Source of the DNA: Bacteroidota bacterium
GTDB lineage: Bacteria > Bacteroidota > Bacteroidia > Flavobacteriales > Flavobacteriaceae
Assembly: GCA_022560715.1 (NCBI GenBank)
Contig: JADFSQ010000007.1
Span: forward strand, 1-16,684
Direction of reading: 5' to 3'
Length of the DNA stretch: 16,684 bases
This document shows positions 5,013 to 13,887 of the stretch, in pieces. A program made the translations under genes and the position numbers. Each line of letters begins with the position of its first letter. Position 1 is the stretch's first letter. Under the pieces are notes generated by a model, which worked only from the letters and a program-made list of their open reading frames with translations, did not search any database and had not been told where the DNA came from.

Positions 5013-6647
5013 TTAATTTAAAAACCCATAATATGTTTTAGGGTTTCCTAAAATTTCTACAGCTTTCTTAATTTCAATATTGTTAACGAGATAGTATTCA
5101 TATAAACCTTGCCTATAGAAGTAACGTGTAATAATTTCGTTTTCTAATAGTGTTTTCAACTGCTCTTGACTATCGTCGACAGCCTTATCTTTAATCGATT
5201 TTAAGTTAGTGACAAGGGAATTATAGTTTTTAGACATATCAACCATGAAACCTTCTTCCAAAGCTATTTTTGATACATTATCTAACGCTTTTTCGGTTTT
5301 GGTTTCGAAGTCAAAATTATTAGATTTTAAATAGGCTTTAAAATCATTAAAATCAGAATCATTAAATTTAAATGACATTAAATCTGTTACTGTATTATTG
5401 TAATAATAATTAGTAGCATAATTAAAAATAAAATTATTGCTGATTATAGCTTTTGTAATTGATGTGGGTTTTGTCAAGGATATTTCCAAATCAGGCTTTA
5501 TACCACCTCCGTCAAAAACAGAACGACCGTTTTTTGTTTTAAACTCATTATAATTTTCTTTTTTCACACGAACAGCTTTTCCGTCGGCATCACGATTCCA
5601 ATAATCTAAAGCCTGAATACATCTTCCAGAAGGCGTATAATATCTTGAAATAGTAATCCGAATTTGTGTTCCATAAGTTAATAGTTTTGGCTGCTGAACC
5701 AAGCCTTTGCCAAAACTTTGGGAACCAATAATTACTGCACGATCCAGGTCTTGTAAAGAACCGGAAACGATTTCGCTTGCGGATGCACTTCCGCCATCTA
5801 TTAAAACAACCAAAGGTATTTTTTCATCTAATGGATTGTTTCTTGTTATATAGGTTTTATTGTATTTCTCTATTCTAGATTTTGTAGTTACAACCAATTG
5901 ACCTTTAGGAACAAATAGGTTTACTATGTTAATTGCTTCACCTAATAAGCCACCAGGATTACCTCTTAAGTCTAAAATTATCCGTTCGGCTCCATCTGCT
6001 TTTAATTCCCTTAAAGCGTTTGCGATTTCAAAAGAAGCTTTGTTATTAAATTTTGTTAAAGCAATATACCCAGTTTTATCATCTACCATAGAAAAGAGAG
6101 GAACCGCATTAATCTCAACTTCTTGTCGCGTGATAGTTGCGGTTTTTACATTTCCTTGTCGTAAAAAAGTAATATTTACTTTAGATCCAGGCGAACCTCT
6201 TAATAAATCACCAACGTTTTCTTTAAACTCTTTAATAACTATATCTTCAATTTTAATAATCTCATCACCAGCTTTTAAACCCGCTTTATCAGCAGGATAA
6301 TCTTTATAAGGCTCAATTATTAATAGTTTATCTTTCAGAGTTCGCACTTTCGCACCAATACCTATATAATCTCCGGTATTATTTATTCTTGCTGCTTCTA
6401 CATCTTGTTCGTTTAAAAAACGCGTATAAGGATCAAGATCTTTAAGCATACTTTTAATTGCGGTATCCATTAAATCTCCCGGATTTGTTTCGTCAACATA
6501 ATTCATATTGAGTTCTTTAAACAACGTTGTGAAGATTTCTATTTGTTTGGCAATTTCAAAGAAATCACTTTTAAAAGCTGTTCCTGTAAATAGAATTGAA
6601 ATGACTAAAACAGGAATGAGTATTTTCTTTTTTAGTGTATTTTTCAT
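5013..6647 (-). CDS. S41-family C-terminal processing protease (CtpA/Prc-like)
   Basis: This 544-residue periplasmic serine protease is anchored or exported by an N-terminal hydrophobic segment (about 9-25). It contains an N-terminal helical region with DPYTRFL (72-78), a PDZ domain (about 95-175, with the GIG carboxylate-binding loop), and the S41 catalytic core. The core includes LDLRGNPGG (226-233), the nucleophile within GGSASASEI (Ser289 by spacing) and the base Lys314 in SFGKG. A Ser-Lys dyad of this kind degrades or trims proteins from their C-termini. The C-terminal 180 residues are family-typical but weakly conserved. It lies 18 bases downstream of rnpA and 25 upstream of the OmpA-domain gene on the same strand. 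Specific substrates cannot be read from the sequence. Confidence 0.95.
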   Translation of the reverse strand: MKNTLKKKILIPVLVISILFTGTAFKSDFFEIAKQIEIFTTLFKELNMNYVDETNPGDLMDTAIKSMLKDLDPYTRFLNEQDVEAARINNTGDYIGIGAKVRTLKDKLLIIEPYKDYPADKAGLKAGDEIIKIEDIVIKEFKENVGDLLRGSPGSKVNITFLRQGNVKTATITRQEVEINAVPLFSMVDDKTGYIALTKFNNKASFEIANALRELKADGAERIILDLRGNPGGLLGEAINIVNLFVPKGQLVVTTKSRIEKYNKTYITRNNPLDEKIPLVVLIDGGSASASEIVSGSLQDLDRAVIIGSQSFGKGLVQQPKLLTYGTQIRITISRYYTPSGRCIQALDYWNRDADGKAVRVKKENYNEFKTKNGRSVFDGGGIKPDLEISLTKPTSITKAIISNNFIFNYATNYYYNNTVTDLMSFKFNDSDFNDFKAYLKSNNFDFETKTEKALDNVSKIALEEGFMVDMSKNYNSLVTNLKSIKDKAVDDSQEQLKTLLENEIITRYFYRQGLYEYYLVNNIEIKKAVEILGNPKTYYGFLN

Positions 6648-6665
6648 TGCAATGTTTTTTCTGTT

Positions 6666-7037
6666 TTAAGACACCTTGTTCAAAAACTGCTCAAACAACA
6701 GTTTCATTTTCATTTCAAGGGTTTTAAATTCCGGTTTATCAGCACCAATATACAAAATCATTAACGCATATTGTGTTGTAATGTTGTTAAAATATGAGTT
6801 TTTGTTAAGCCTGTAAGCCTCTCTCATCAACCTTTTTATTCTGTTTCTGTCAACCGCTTTTTTAAAATTGCGCTTGCTTACAGACAGACCTATTTTTATA
6901 TTTTCCCCATCTTTAAAAGATGTTTGAAGATAGACTAAACGCAACGGAAAAGCAGTAACCGAACTACCCTCTAAAAACAGTTGTTCAATGTTTTTTTTGC
7001 TTTTTAGTTTTTCAGATTTTTTAAAGGTATAATCCAT
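6666..7037 (-). CDS. rnpA: Ribonuclease P protein component
   Basis: The 123-residue basic protein is the RNase P protein subunit, which assists the catalytic RNA in removing 5' leaders from precursor tRNAs. It shows the family start (FKKSEKLKSKKNIEQLF), the strand IKIGLSVSKRNFKKAV, and the RNR signature RNRIKRLMREA at 64-74, which contacts the RNA. Length is normal. It is not beside rpmH here but sits between the M1 peptidase (68 bases upstream) and the S41 protease (18 bases downstream). I recall the rnpA/S41 adjacency as common in Flavobacteriaceae. No RNase P RNA gene is visible in the window. Confidence 0.96.
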   Translation of the reverse strand: MDYTFKKSEKLKSKKNIEQLFLEGSSVTAFPLRLVYLQTSFKDGENIKIGLSVSKRNFKKAVDRNRIKRLMREAYRLNKNSYFNNITTQYALMILYIGADKPEFKTLEMKMKLLFEQFLNKVS

Positions 7038-7105
7038 AAGATTGCTGAATGTATTTAGATGTTATTACCAAACAACAACATATTGAGCGTCTTTTTTGTT
7101 TAAAA

Positions 7106-8950
7106 CTAATAACCTGAATTATTATATTTATTAACATCAGCCATTTTATTTTCAGGGTCGATAGTAACCAATTTAATATCGCTTTTAGATTTGTTAATTG
7201 TAAATTCGTAATAAGCATGTGCCCAAGCCCAATCTTTTAAAACTGTTCTTTGGGTTGTACTAGGTTTTTCGCCACGCATCATTTGCAATGGAATGTAAAA
7301 TTGTTCTTTTGTTCCGTCAGTATATTCAACTTCAATGTCGATAGGCATTGGCATTAGCCCGATGCGTTCCAAAACAACAATAGTGCTTTTGTCGCTTCCA
7401 TATACGCGTGAAATTCCGTAATCAATAGTATTTGTAGTTTGCGTAAAATCCATTAAATACCAATCCAGTTCTAGACCAGAGACTTTTTCGGCAGAACGAA
7501 TAAAATCATTTGGTGTTGGATGCTTAAAATGAAAGTCAGCATAATACTTTTTTAGTGTTTGTTTTAAATTGTCTTTACCAATTACATAACCTAATTGTGT
7601 TAAAAACACGGAACCCTTACTATATGCTGAAGAGCCATAAGAGCTATTAAATTCATAACGATCAGCATGAGTTGTCATAGGTTGTTCTTTTCCTGACAAC
7701 GCCATTTTAATATAGCTTTTATATGCTCTTTCAGTTGGATGTGAGTTGTTTCGACTCATAATATCATTCATAGCCAAAGCGCTGATATAACTTGTAAACC
7801 CTTCGTCCATCCACTCGTGTTTAGCCTCGTTAGTTGCCAACAAAAACTGAAACCATGTATGTGCTATTTCGTGTGCAGTAACACCAATAAGACTAGCCAA
7901 ACTACGATTACCAGTAATAAGTGTACACATAGCATATTCCATACCACCATCACCTCCTTGTATTACAGAATATTGTTTATAAGGATACTTACCAATATTA
8001 TTACTATAATATTGCATCAGCTCTACGGTTTTAGACTGCAAATTTTTCCAGTTTTCTTTTATCTTAGGATTGTTTTTATAGAAAAAATGAAGCATAGGAC
8101 CATTAGGAACTTGTAACTTGTCATGTATATAATCAGTATCAGCAGCCCAAGTAAAATCATGCACATTAGGCGCTATAAAATGCCAGGTTAATTTATTTCC
8201 CTTTTGCTTTTTTATAGTTTTTGTTTCATATCCATGACCAATTTGATTAGGGTTTTGTAAGTAACCAGTGCCACCAATAGTATAATCTTTATCGATAGTA
8301 ATTTTTACATCAAAATCTCCCCAAACACCATAAAATTCGCGTGCAATATAAGGGTCGGCATGCCAGCCTTCAAAATCATATTCAGCCATTTTAGGATACC
8401 ATTGCGTCATAGAGAGTGCAATACCTTCTTTATTGTTTCTGCCAGAACGACGAATTTGCACAGGAACCTGAGCTTCAAAAGCCATAGTAAATGTTACAGA
8501 AGTTCCGGGTTGTATAGGTTTGTTTAAAGTAACTTCCAAAACAGTTCCAGCGGTTTCGTAACTAATCACTTTTCCATCTTGCAATAAAGAATTCACTTTT
8601 ATATAGCCTATTTCATTAGGTTTAAGTTTGCTTATTCTGTCTTTAACGCGTCTGTCTGGATCTAAAACTGTGCGAGACCTTATATCCATTTCGCTTCCGG
8701 GTTGAAACGCATTAAAATATAAATGATAAAAAACCCTGTTTAAAACATCAGGAGAATTATTGGTATATACAAGAACTTGTTTTCCTTTGTATTGATATGT
8801 TTCAACATTCATATCAATTTCCATTTGATAATTAACGTGTTGTTGCCAATACGTAGAAATAGGTTTTTCAGAAGATTTATCGACACCTCCTTTGTCTGAT
8901 TGTCCATAAGAAAAGAAAACTGTAAGGCTTATAATTAGAAATTGTTTCAT
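7106..8950 (-). CDS. M1-family zinc metallopeptidase (aminopeptidase N-like), exported
   Basis: This is a 614-residue protein with an N-terminal signal (MKQFLIISLTVFFSYG). An N-terminal beta domain (about 35-260) recalls the aminopeptidase N saddle domain. The exopeptidase substrate motif appears as GGMEYA (335-340), a common Bacteroidota variant of GAMEN. The zinc site is HEIAH at 360-364, with the third ligand Glu383 in DEGF at the usual 18-residue spacing. The C-terminal part is shorter than in E. coli PepN. It probably trims N-terminal residues from peptides outside the cytoplasm. It follows the metallo-beta-lactamase-fold gene after 25 bases and precedes rnpA by 68 bases. Confidence 0.93.
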   Translation of the reverse strand: MKQFLIISLTVFFSYGQSDKGGVDKSSEKPISTYWQQHVNYQMEIDMNVETYQYKGKQVLVYTNNSPDVLNRVFYHLYFNAFQPGSEMDIRSRTVLDPDRRVKDRISKLKPNEIGYIKVNSLLQDGKVISYETAGTVLEVTLNKPIQPGTSVTFTMAFEAQVPVQIRRSGRNNKEGIALSMTQWYPKMAEYDFEGWHADPYIAREFYGVWGDFDVKITIDKDYTIGGTGYLQNPNQIGHGYETKTIKKQKGNKLTWHFIAPNVHDFTWAADTDYIHDKLQVPNGPMLHFFYKNNPKIKENWKNLQSKTVELMQYYSNNIGKYPYKQYSVIQGGDGGMEYAMCTLITGNRSLASLIGVTAHEIAHTWFQFLLATNEAKHEWMDEGFTSYISALAMNDIMSRNNSHPTERAYKSYIKMALSGKEQPMTTHADRYEFNSSYGSSAYSKGSVFLTQLGYVIGKDNLKQTLKKYYADFHFKHPTPNDFIRSAEKVSGLELDWYLMDFTQTTNTIDYGISRVYGSDKSTIVVLERIGLMPMPIDIEVEYTDGTKEQFYIPLQMMRGEKPSTTQRTVLKDWAWAHAYYEFTINKSKSDIKLVTIDPENKMADVNKYNNSGY

Positions 8951-8975
8951 AATTTATTTATATAGTTATTGTAGA

Positions 8976-9833
8976 TTAAAAAAGTTCGTTACAACGATAT
9001 ATTTCTTTAAGCCGAACCACTTTTTCGGTATGTTGAACGGTTATAATTTCATTGTGTGCGTCGTGTTCTAAAAACAAATAAAAATTGTTATCAGCAGCCA
9101 AATTTAGAAATTTTTTCTTTTCATCAAGTGTTAATAAAGGTCTGGTGTCATAACCCATAATAAACGGAATTGGCAAATGTCCTAATGTTGGAAGTAAATC
9201 TGCCATAAAACAGATTGTTTTCCCTTTATAATTAATCATAGGAATCATTTGCTTATCGGTATGTCCATTAGCAAAGAAAATACTGAAACCTAATTCCGAT
9301 TCTTTTAATGTATTTCCATTTGGGATGGGCGTAAATTTAAGTTGTCCGCTTTCTTTTATTGGCAAAATATTTTCATTTAAAAAGGATGCTTTCTCACGAT
9401 TGTTTGGTTTTGTTGCCCAATTCCAATGCTCTATATTGCTCCAAAAATGTGCGTTTTTAAAAGCTGGTTCGTATCCTGTTCTGTCTTTATTCCATTGGAT
9501 GCTTCCGCCACAATGGTCAAAATGCAAGTGCGTCATAAACACATCTGTAATATCGTCCCGATGAAAACCATATTTTTTTAGAGAATTATCTATAGTATCA
9601 TTTCCCCATAGATAATAATAGCCAAAAAACTTATCACTTTGCTTGTTTCCCATTCCTGTATCGATTAAAATTAACCGATCACCATCTTCAATTAGCAAAC
9701 AACGTGCCGCAATATCTATCATGTTATTGCTGTCGGCAGGATTGGTTTTATTCCATAACGATTTTGGAACAACACCAAACATTGCTCCACCATCAAGCTT
9801 AAAATTTCCAGAATTTATAGCATATAATTTCAT
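8976..9833 (-). CDS. Metallo-beta-lactamase-fold hydrolase
   Basis: The protein is a 285-residue, signal-free, presumably cytosolic MBL-fold enzyme. The dinuclear metal site is complete: THLHFDH gives His102, His104, Asp106 and His107; His191 (ANGHTD), Asp212 (FMADLL) and His257 (LEHDAH) supply the rest. The early strand LILIDTGMG (55-62) is typical of the fold. The overall pattern resembles the lactonase/AttM-like branch of the superfamily rather than true beta-lactamases, which are exported. The substrate cannot be deduced. It follows the CPA2 antiporter by nine bases and is probably translated from the same message. Confidence 0.9.
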   Translation of the reverse strand: MKLYAINSGNFKLDGGAMFGVVPKSLWNKTNPADSNNMIDIAARCLLIEDGDRLILIDTGMGNKQSDKFFGYYYLWGNDTIDNSLKKYGFHRDDITDVFMTHLHFDHCGGSIQWNKDRTGYEPAFKNAHFWSNIEHWNWATKPNNREKASFLNENILPIKESGQLKFTPIPNGNTLKESELGFSIFFANGHTDKQMIPMINYKGKTICFMADLLPTLGHLPIPFIMGYDTRPLLTLDEKKKFLNLAADNNFYLFLEHDAHNEIITVQHTEKVVRLKEIYRCNELF

Positions 9834-9842
9834 ACAATTTTT

Positions 9843-11762
9843 TTAAGACTCTAATTTAAACCTAACATTTTCTACACTTTCTTTTGTTCCCACCAAAGTT
9901 ACAATATCGCCAAGGCGCAACCTGGTATATCCATGAGAAATAATAACCTGATCTTTTCTAACCACAGAAAGTACAATTACATCAGTTGGGAAACGCAAAT
10001 CGCGCAAGGTCATACCATGAATATCTTTATTTCTTATTTCAACATCGACAGAATCCTGTGAAGTATCAAGACCCAGTAAAATAGAAGTTACGTTAGGAGA
10101 CCTTACAAAATGATCTAATAGATTAATCATTGCAGATGAAGGGTCCATAACACGAACACCAAGAGCGTTAAATTTTTTCAGAAAAAAGCGCGACCCATTG
10201 TAACGAACTATAATATTCTTTGTTCCTATATGCTCGTAAACGAGTTCTGAAATTTCCAGATTTTCTTTATCAGACATTAAACATACTATAGCATCTGCAT
10301 TTTCTAGGTGCAAATTTTTAAAAGAGTTTAACGAAATATCACCTATTGAAACTACTTTAAATTCGTTATTGTTTTCTACTACATTTTCAGATACAGATAC
10401 AACTTTTGGGTTCCATCCATGTTGTTTTAAAGACATAGCGAGTGCAATAGATTGGCTTTCTAAGCCAAAGATTACAGCATCTTTTATACCGTCAAAATCT
10501 GGAGTTTTGTGTTTTAAATGGCTTTCCCCAACAAAATTAATTGCCATTTTAAACAATGGAGGTCCTACTAATTGGTTAATTACAATAATAGCAATAATAA
10601 TAGTTTGAAATTCGTAACCCCAACCAGGAAACTCAGCAGCAATTAATGTCGTTAAACCCAATGCAACTCCAGCTTGAGTTATATAGGGCATCCACGAAAT
10701 AAACGTATATTTTTTATTGTCTTTTGCTAAACTAACACCTAAAACACCTCCAAGAACTATTGTTAAAAGGCGAAGTGCAAAAAGAGCAATAGCAATTCCA
10801 AATACTTGAACTAAAGTTTGTAGAGAAACGGAAGCTCCTGTAAGTATAAAGAAAACTATATAAATTATTGGACTTATTTCCTCAAGAAGTTCAACAAATT
10901 CTATCCTGTTTTTGCTGTAGTTGGTTATGTAAAAACTTCCAATTATACATATTAAAAGCGGTTCTAATATAATCTCATGCTGAAAAATACTCTCGGTATT
11001 TCCTTTTACAAAAGCAGCTAATAAATATACTGCATATCCTAATAATGTAATAAAGATAGCTTTTAAGTGCTTATTAATTTTAAATGACAAAGGAATTTGA
11101 AGAATCTTACCGAGTAAAATTCCCAACCCAAACGAAAGCACTAATTCAATAATCAAAAAGAATAAAAAAGAAAACCCTAATTCTTCTCCTTTAATTATTG
11201 CTTTGGCAATAGCAAAACAAATAGCAAATAGAATAATCACTAAAACATCTATTACTACAGTAACTCCCATGGCAGTTTTAGTAAAAGGGCCATTGGCGCG
11301 TAATTCGTTTATTACTGCAATAGCCGAAGAAGGAGAACGTGCAACGAAAATAATTCCAAATAAAACAGATATAATAACCTTTACATTTGCAGGCATTTCT
11401 GCCATAAATGGTATATAAGATGTAGCGTAGTAAATAACACAAGAGCTTAACAACAAGGTAATAACGAGCTGTGAAACAGTCATCCATTTAATACTGTTGA
11501 TACGACTGCGGAGTTCATTAAGGTATAGTTCAGCTCCCGCTGAAAAAGCAATAATCGCTAAAGCGATATCGTTTAAAAAGTTTAGTCTTGGAAGGGATTC
11601 TGAAGGAATAAATTCTAGAACAGAAGAACCTGCAATGATTCCGGTTATTATTAATCCAGTTATTAACGGAAACTTTATTTTTTGAAAAACCTTCGCTATT
11701 TCGTGACCTGCAATAGCCACAATAGCAAAACCAACTAAAAGAATAATAAACTCTATATCCAT
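9843..11762 (-). CDS. CPA2-type cation:proton antiporter with TrkA-N-like and TrkA-C domains
   Basis: This encodes a 639-residue integral membrane exchanger (Na+ or K+ against H+). About a dozen hydrophobic segments fill residues 1-410, including the ion-site region GVTVVIDVLVI (Asp172) preceded by ARSPSSAIAV (141-150). A soluble regulatory tail follows. Residues 428-555 have the TrkA-N (RCK) arrangement but begin VIFGLESQSIA rather than GxGxxG, so classical dinucleotide binding is doubtful. Residues 570-639 form a TrkA-C domain ending RLRLGDIVTLVGTKESV. It is the promoter-proximal gene of the minus-strand cluster and diverges from a CPA1 antiporter across 131 bp. Whether it carries Na+ or K+ cannot be decided from sequence. 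Confidence 0.9.
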   Translation of the reverse strand: MDIEFIILLVGFAIVAIAGHEIAKVFQKIKFPLITGLIITGIIAGSSVLEFIPSESLPRLNFLNDIALAIIAFSAGAELYLNELRSRINSIKWMTVSQLVITLLLSSCVIYYATSYIPFMAEMPANVKVIISVLFGIIFVARSPSSAIAVINELRANGPFTKTAMGVTVVIDVLVIILFAICFAIAKAIIKGEELGFSFLFFLIIELVLSFGLGILLGKILQIPLSFKINKHLKAIFITLLGYAVYLLAAFVKGNTESIFQHEIILEPLLICIIGSFYITNYSKNRIEFVELLEEISPIIYIVFFILTGASVSLQTLVQVFGIAIALFALRLLTIVLGGVLGVSLAKDNKKYTFISWMPYITQAGVALGLTTLIAAEFPGWGYEFQTIIIAIIVINQLVGPPLFKMAINFVGESHLKHKTPDFDGIKDAVIFGLESQSIALAMSLKQHGWNPKVVSVSENVVENNNEFKVVSIGDISLNSFKNLHLENADAIVCLMSDKENLEISELVYEHIGTKNIIVRYNGSRFFLKKFNALGVRVMDPSSAMINLLDHFVRSPNVTSILLGLDTSQDSVDVEIRNKDIHGMTLRDLRFPTDVIVLSVVRKDQVIISHGYTRLRLGDIVTLVGTKESVENVRFKLES

Positions 11763-11785
11763 AAAAGGAAATTGTTTTTATGCTT

Positions 11786-11816
11786 TAAATATATAAAACC
11801 ATTTTTGGTGGCACAA
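11786..11816 (-). promoter_or_regulatory. Candidate flavobacterial promoter for the CPA2 antiporter cluster
   Basis: Read on the minus strand, TTG (11816-11814) is followed after 20 bases by TATATTTA (11793-11786), close to the flavobacterial TTG-N17-23-TAnnTTTG pattern with the last base different. The inner box lies 24 bases upstream of the start codon at 11762. The match is short in AT-rich DNA, so it is tentative. Confidence 0.35.
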
Positions 11817-11893
11817 CATTAATCCGAGATAAAGAAGAAATATCTGCACTAATGCTATTGTATAAATGAGTATTTTAACACAAAATTTTATTA

Positions 11894-13726
11894 ATGTTAG
11901 AGTTAGGAGGAATCATTGTTTTAGGAATACTGGCACAGTGGTTTGCCTGGAAATTAAAAATCCCCGCTATATTACCTTTATTGTTAATAGGTCTTTTGGT
12001 CGGTCCTATTGCTGCTGAGTTTTTATCTGAAGATGGGACGAAATGGATAGAACCTGTTTGGAATGGGAAAGAAGGACTTTTTGCAGGAGAAACACTTTTT
12101 TACTTCGTGTCTCTTTCAATTAGTATTATTCTCTTTGAAGGAGGACTAACGTTAAAACTAAAAGAAATAAGAAATGTGGGGCACGGCGTTATAACTAAAC
12201 TCATAACATTAGGCTCTTTAGTAACTTTTATTGGCGCAGCTATTACTGCTCATTATGTTTTTAGTTTGAGCTGGGAGATATCTTTTTTGTTTTCTGCATT
12301 AATCATAGTTACTGGGCCAACAGTAATTACACCTATTTTACGAAACATTCCTCTTAAAAAAAATGTGTCTGCTATATTAAAATGGGAAGGCATATTAATA
12401 GATCCAATTGGCGCATTAGTTGCAGTACTTGTTTTTGAGTTTATCAGCGTTGGAGCAGGAGGTGAGTTTACCAAAACAGTTTTAGTTGATTTTGGAAAAA
12501 TAGTTTTGTTTGGCTCTACATTTGGGTTTACCTTTGCTCATGCTCTTAATTTTGCAATAAACCGAAAATGGATTCCCCATTACTTGTTAAATGTTTTTGC
12601 ACTAGCTTCAGTTATAGGAGTTTTTGTTTTATCAGATAGTTTTGCACACGAATCTGGATTACTTGCTGTTGTAGTAATGGGAATGGTTTTAGGGAATTCA
12701 AAATCTGAATACCTGAAAGAACTTCTTTACTTTAAAGAATCCTTAAGTATACTACTTATTTCAATCTTATTTATATTGCTTTCAGCAAATATCAATATGG
12801 AAGATTTATGGCTCATCTATAACTGGCAAACAGCTATTCTTTTTGCCATTGTAGTTTTTGTGTTACGACCTATTGGAGTGTTTTTAAGCACACGTAACTC
12901 AAGCTTAAAATTAAACGAAAAATTGTTTATTAGTTGGGTTGGACCAAGAGGAATAGTTGCTGCAGGCATCGCTTCATTATTTGGGCTGAAATTAGTAAAT
13001 GATGGCATTGAAGACGCAGAATATATTACCCCTTTGGTGTTTATGATTGTGTTAGGAACCGTAATATTAAACGCTACCACAGCAAGACTTTTTGCAAGAA
13101 TTGTAGGTGTTTTTCTTAAAAAAACCAATGGAATATTAATTATTGGAGCTTCAAATGTTTCACGACTGATAGCAAATTATTTAGAAAAAAATGATAGGCA
13201 CGTCGTATTAATAGACAGCAACTATACCAACATTGAGAAAGCAAAAAAAGAAGGACTTGAAGCTTTTAACACCAATATATATTCAGACTCATTAGCAGAC
13301 AATATTGAATTGAATGATATGGGATATTTATTGGCATTAACCGGAAGTTCAGACATTAATAAATATGCTATTAATAAATTTCGAAACCAGTTTGGTAAGA
13401 ATGGAGCATATAGATTGGTAACTGAAGAAGAAATGCTTAACTCGATACACAACCCAAAAGAAGGCTTGTTTTCGCATACCGATGATTTTACCCAATTAAC
13501 AAGAACGGTAAAAAAATACCCAGTTATTAATGAAATAGAAATTAATGACGAAGCTCATTTTAAGAAGCTCATAGAGAACACCACTAATGATAAGGACAGT
13601 ATTCCGTTATTTGTAAAAGACACTAATGGCGAGTTAGAAATAATATCGTCTTACAGTTTAGAAAATTCCAATATAGTTCAAGGGTGTCAACTGGTTTATT
13701 TGGGGAAACCTATAGAAACAGTATAA
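11894..13726 (+). CDS. CPA1/NhaP-type cation:proton antiporter with TrkA-N-like tail
   Basis: The 610-residue protein has about 12-13 membrane segments over residues 1-405 and a soluble tail. CPA1 landmarks are ILFEGGLTLKLKEI (79-92), VTGPTVITPILR (139-150), EGILIDPIGAL (165-175, ion-binding Asp170) and VGPRGIVAAGIASLF (348-362). It would exchange Na+ or K+ for protons at the inner membrane. From about 411 a Rossmann-like segment starts ILIIGASNVSRLIANYL and continues HVVLIDSN. The glycine pattern is incomplete (GASNVS), as in the neighbouring antiporter. The start ATG at 11894 lies 131 bp from the divergent CPA2 gene. The two proteins belong to different branches and are not a recent duplication. 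Confidence 0.92.
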   Translation: MLELGGIIVLGILAQWFAWKLKIPAILPLLLIGLLVGPIAAEFLSEDGTKWIEPVWNGKEGLFAGETLFYFVSLSISIILFEGGLTLKLKEIRNVGHGVITKLITLGSLVTFIGAAITAHYVFSLSWEISFLFSALIIVTGPTVITPILRNIPLKKNVSAILKWEGILIDPIGALVAVLVFEFISVGAGGEFTKTVLVDFGKIVLFGSTFGFTFAHALNFAINRKWIPHYLLNVFALASVIGVFVLSDSFAHESGLLAVVVMGMVLGNSKSEYLKELLYFKESLSILLISILFILLSANINMEDLWLIYNWQTAILFAIVVFVLRPIGVFLSTRNSSLKLNEKLFISWVGPRGIVAAGIASLFGLKLVNDGIEDAEYITPLVFMIVLGTVILNATTARLFARIVGVFLKKTNGILIIGASNVSRLIANYLEKNDRHVVLIDSNYTNIEKAKKEGLEAFNTNIYSDSLADNIELNDMGYLLALTGSSDINKYAINKFRNQFGKNGAYRLVTEEEMLNSIHNPKEGLFSHTDDFTQLTRTVKKYPVINEIEINDEAHFKKLIENTTNDKDSIPLFVKDTNGELEIISSYSLENSNIVQGCQLVYLGKPIETV

Positions 13727-13777
13727 ATTAAACGCTTATTAAGTCACAGAAAATCTTATTAGCCTGTTGCAATTGTA

Positions 13778-13873
13778 ATGATTGCTATTGGAGCCGTAGC
13801 AAAAATTCCTGCGCCAGCATTAACAGGAGTTGGGTTCTTTATTATTACATACTTATTTTATAACAAAAAATAA
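13778..13873 (+). pseudogene. 31-codon hydrophobic open frame, possible gene remnant
   Basis: Between the converging CPA1 antiporter and lepA genes, an ATG at 13778 opens 31 codons (MIAIGAVAKIPAP, then a hydrophobic stretch GVGFFIITYLFY and the basic end NKK). The composition is that of a small membrane protein or the C-terminal helix of one. The frame also runs a few codons upstream (PVAIV) until a TAG at 13760, with no ribosome binding site or start upstream of that. It could be the eroded 3' end of a lost gene or a genuine tiny membrane peptide. I cannot name a family. The rest of 13727-13887 shows nothing I recognise, including no strong terminator. Confidence 0.3.
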
Positions 13874-13887
13874 ACTGCTCAAAGCTA

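Noticed and set aside
7021..7218. A 65-codon minus-strand frame across the end of the M1 peptidase and the start of rnpA.
   Set aside because: It overlaps two well-supported genes in another frame and has no recognisable features.
8976..9833. Annotation of the MBL-fold gene as a beta-lactamase or a specific quorum-quenching lactonase.
   Set aside because: There is no signal peptide for a periplasmic beta-lactamase, and the metal site alone does not identify a substrate. The nearby BlaI homologue is far away in another operon.
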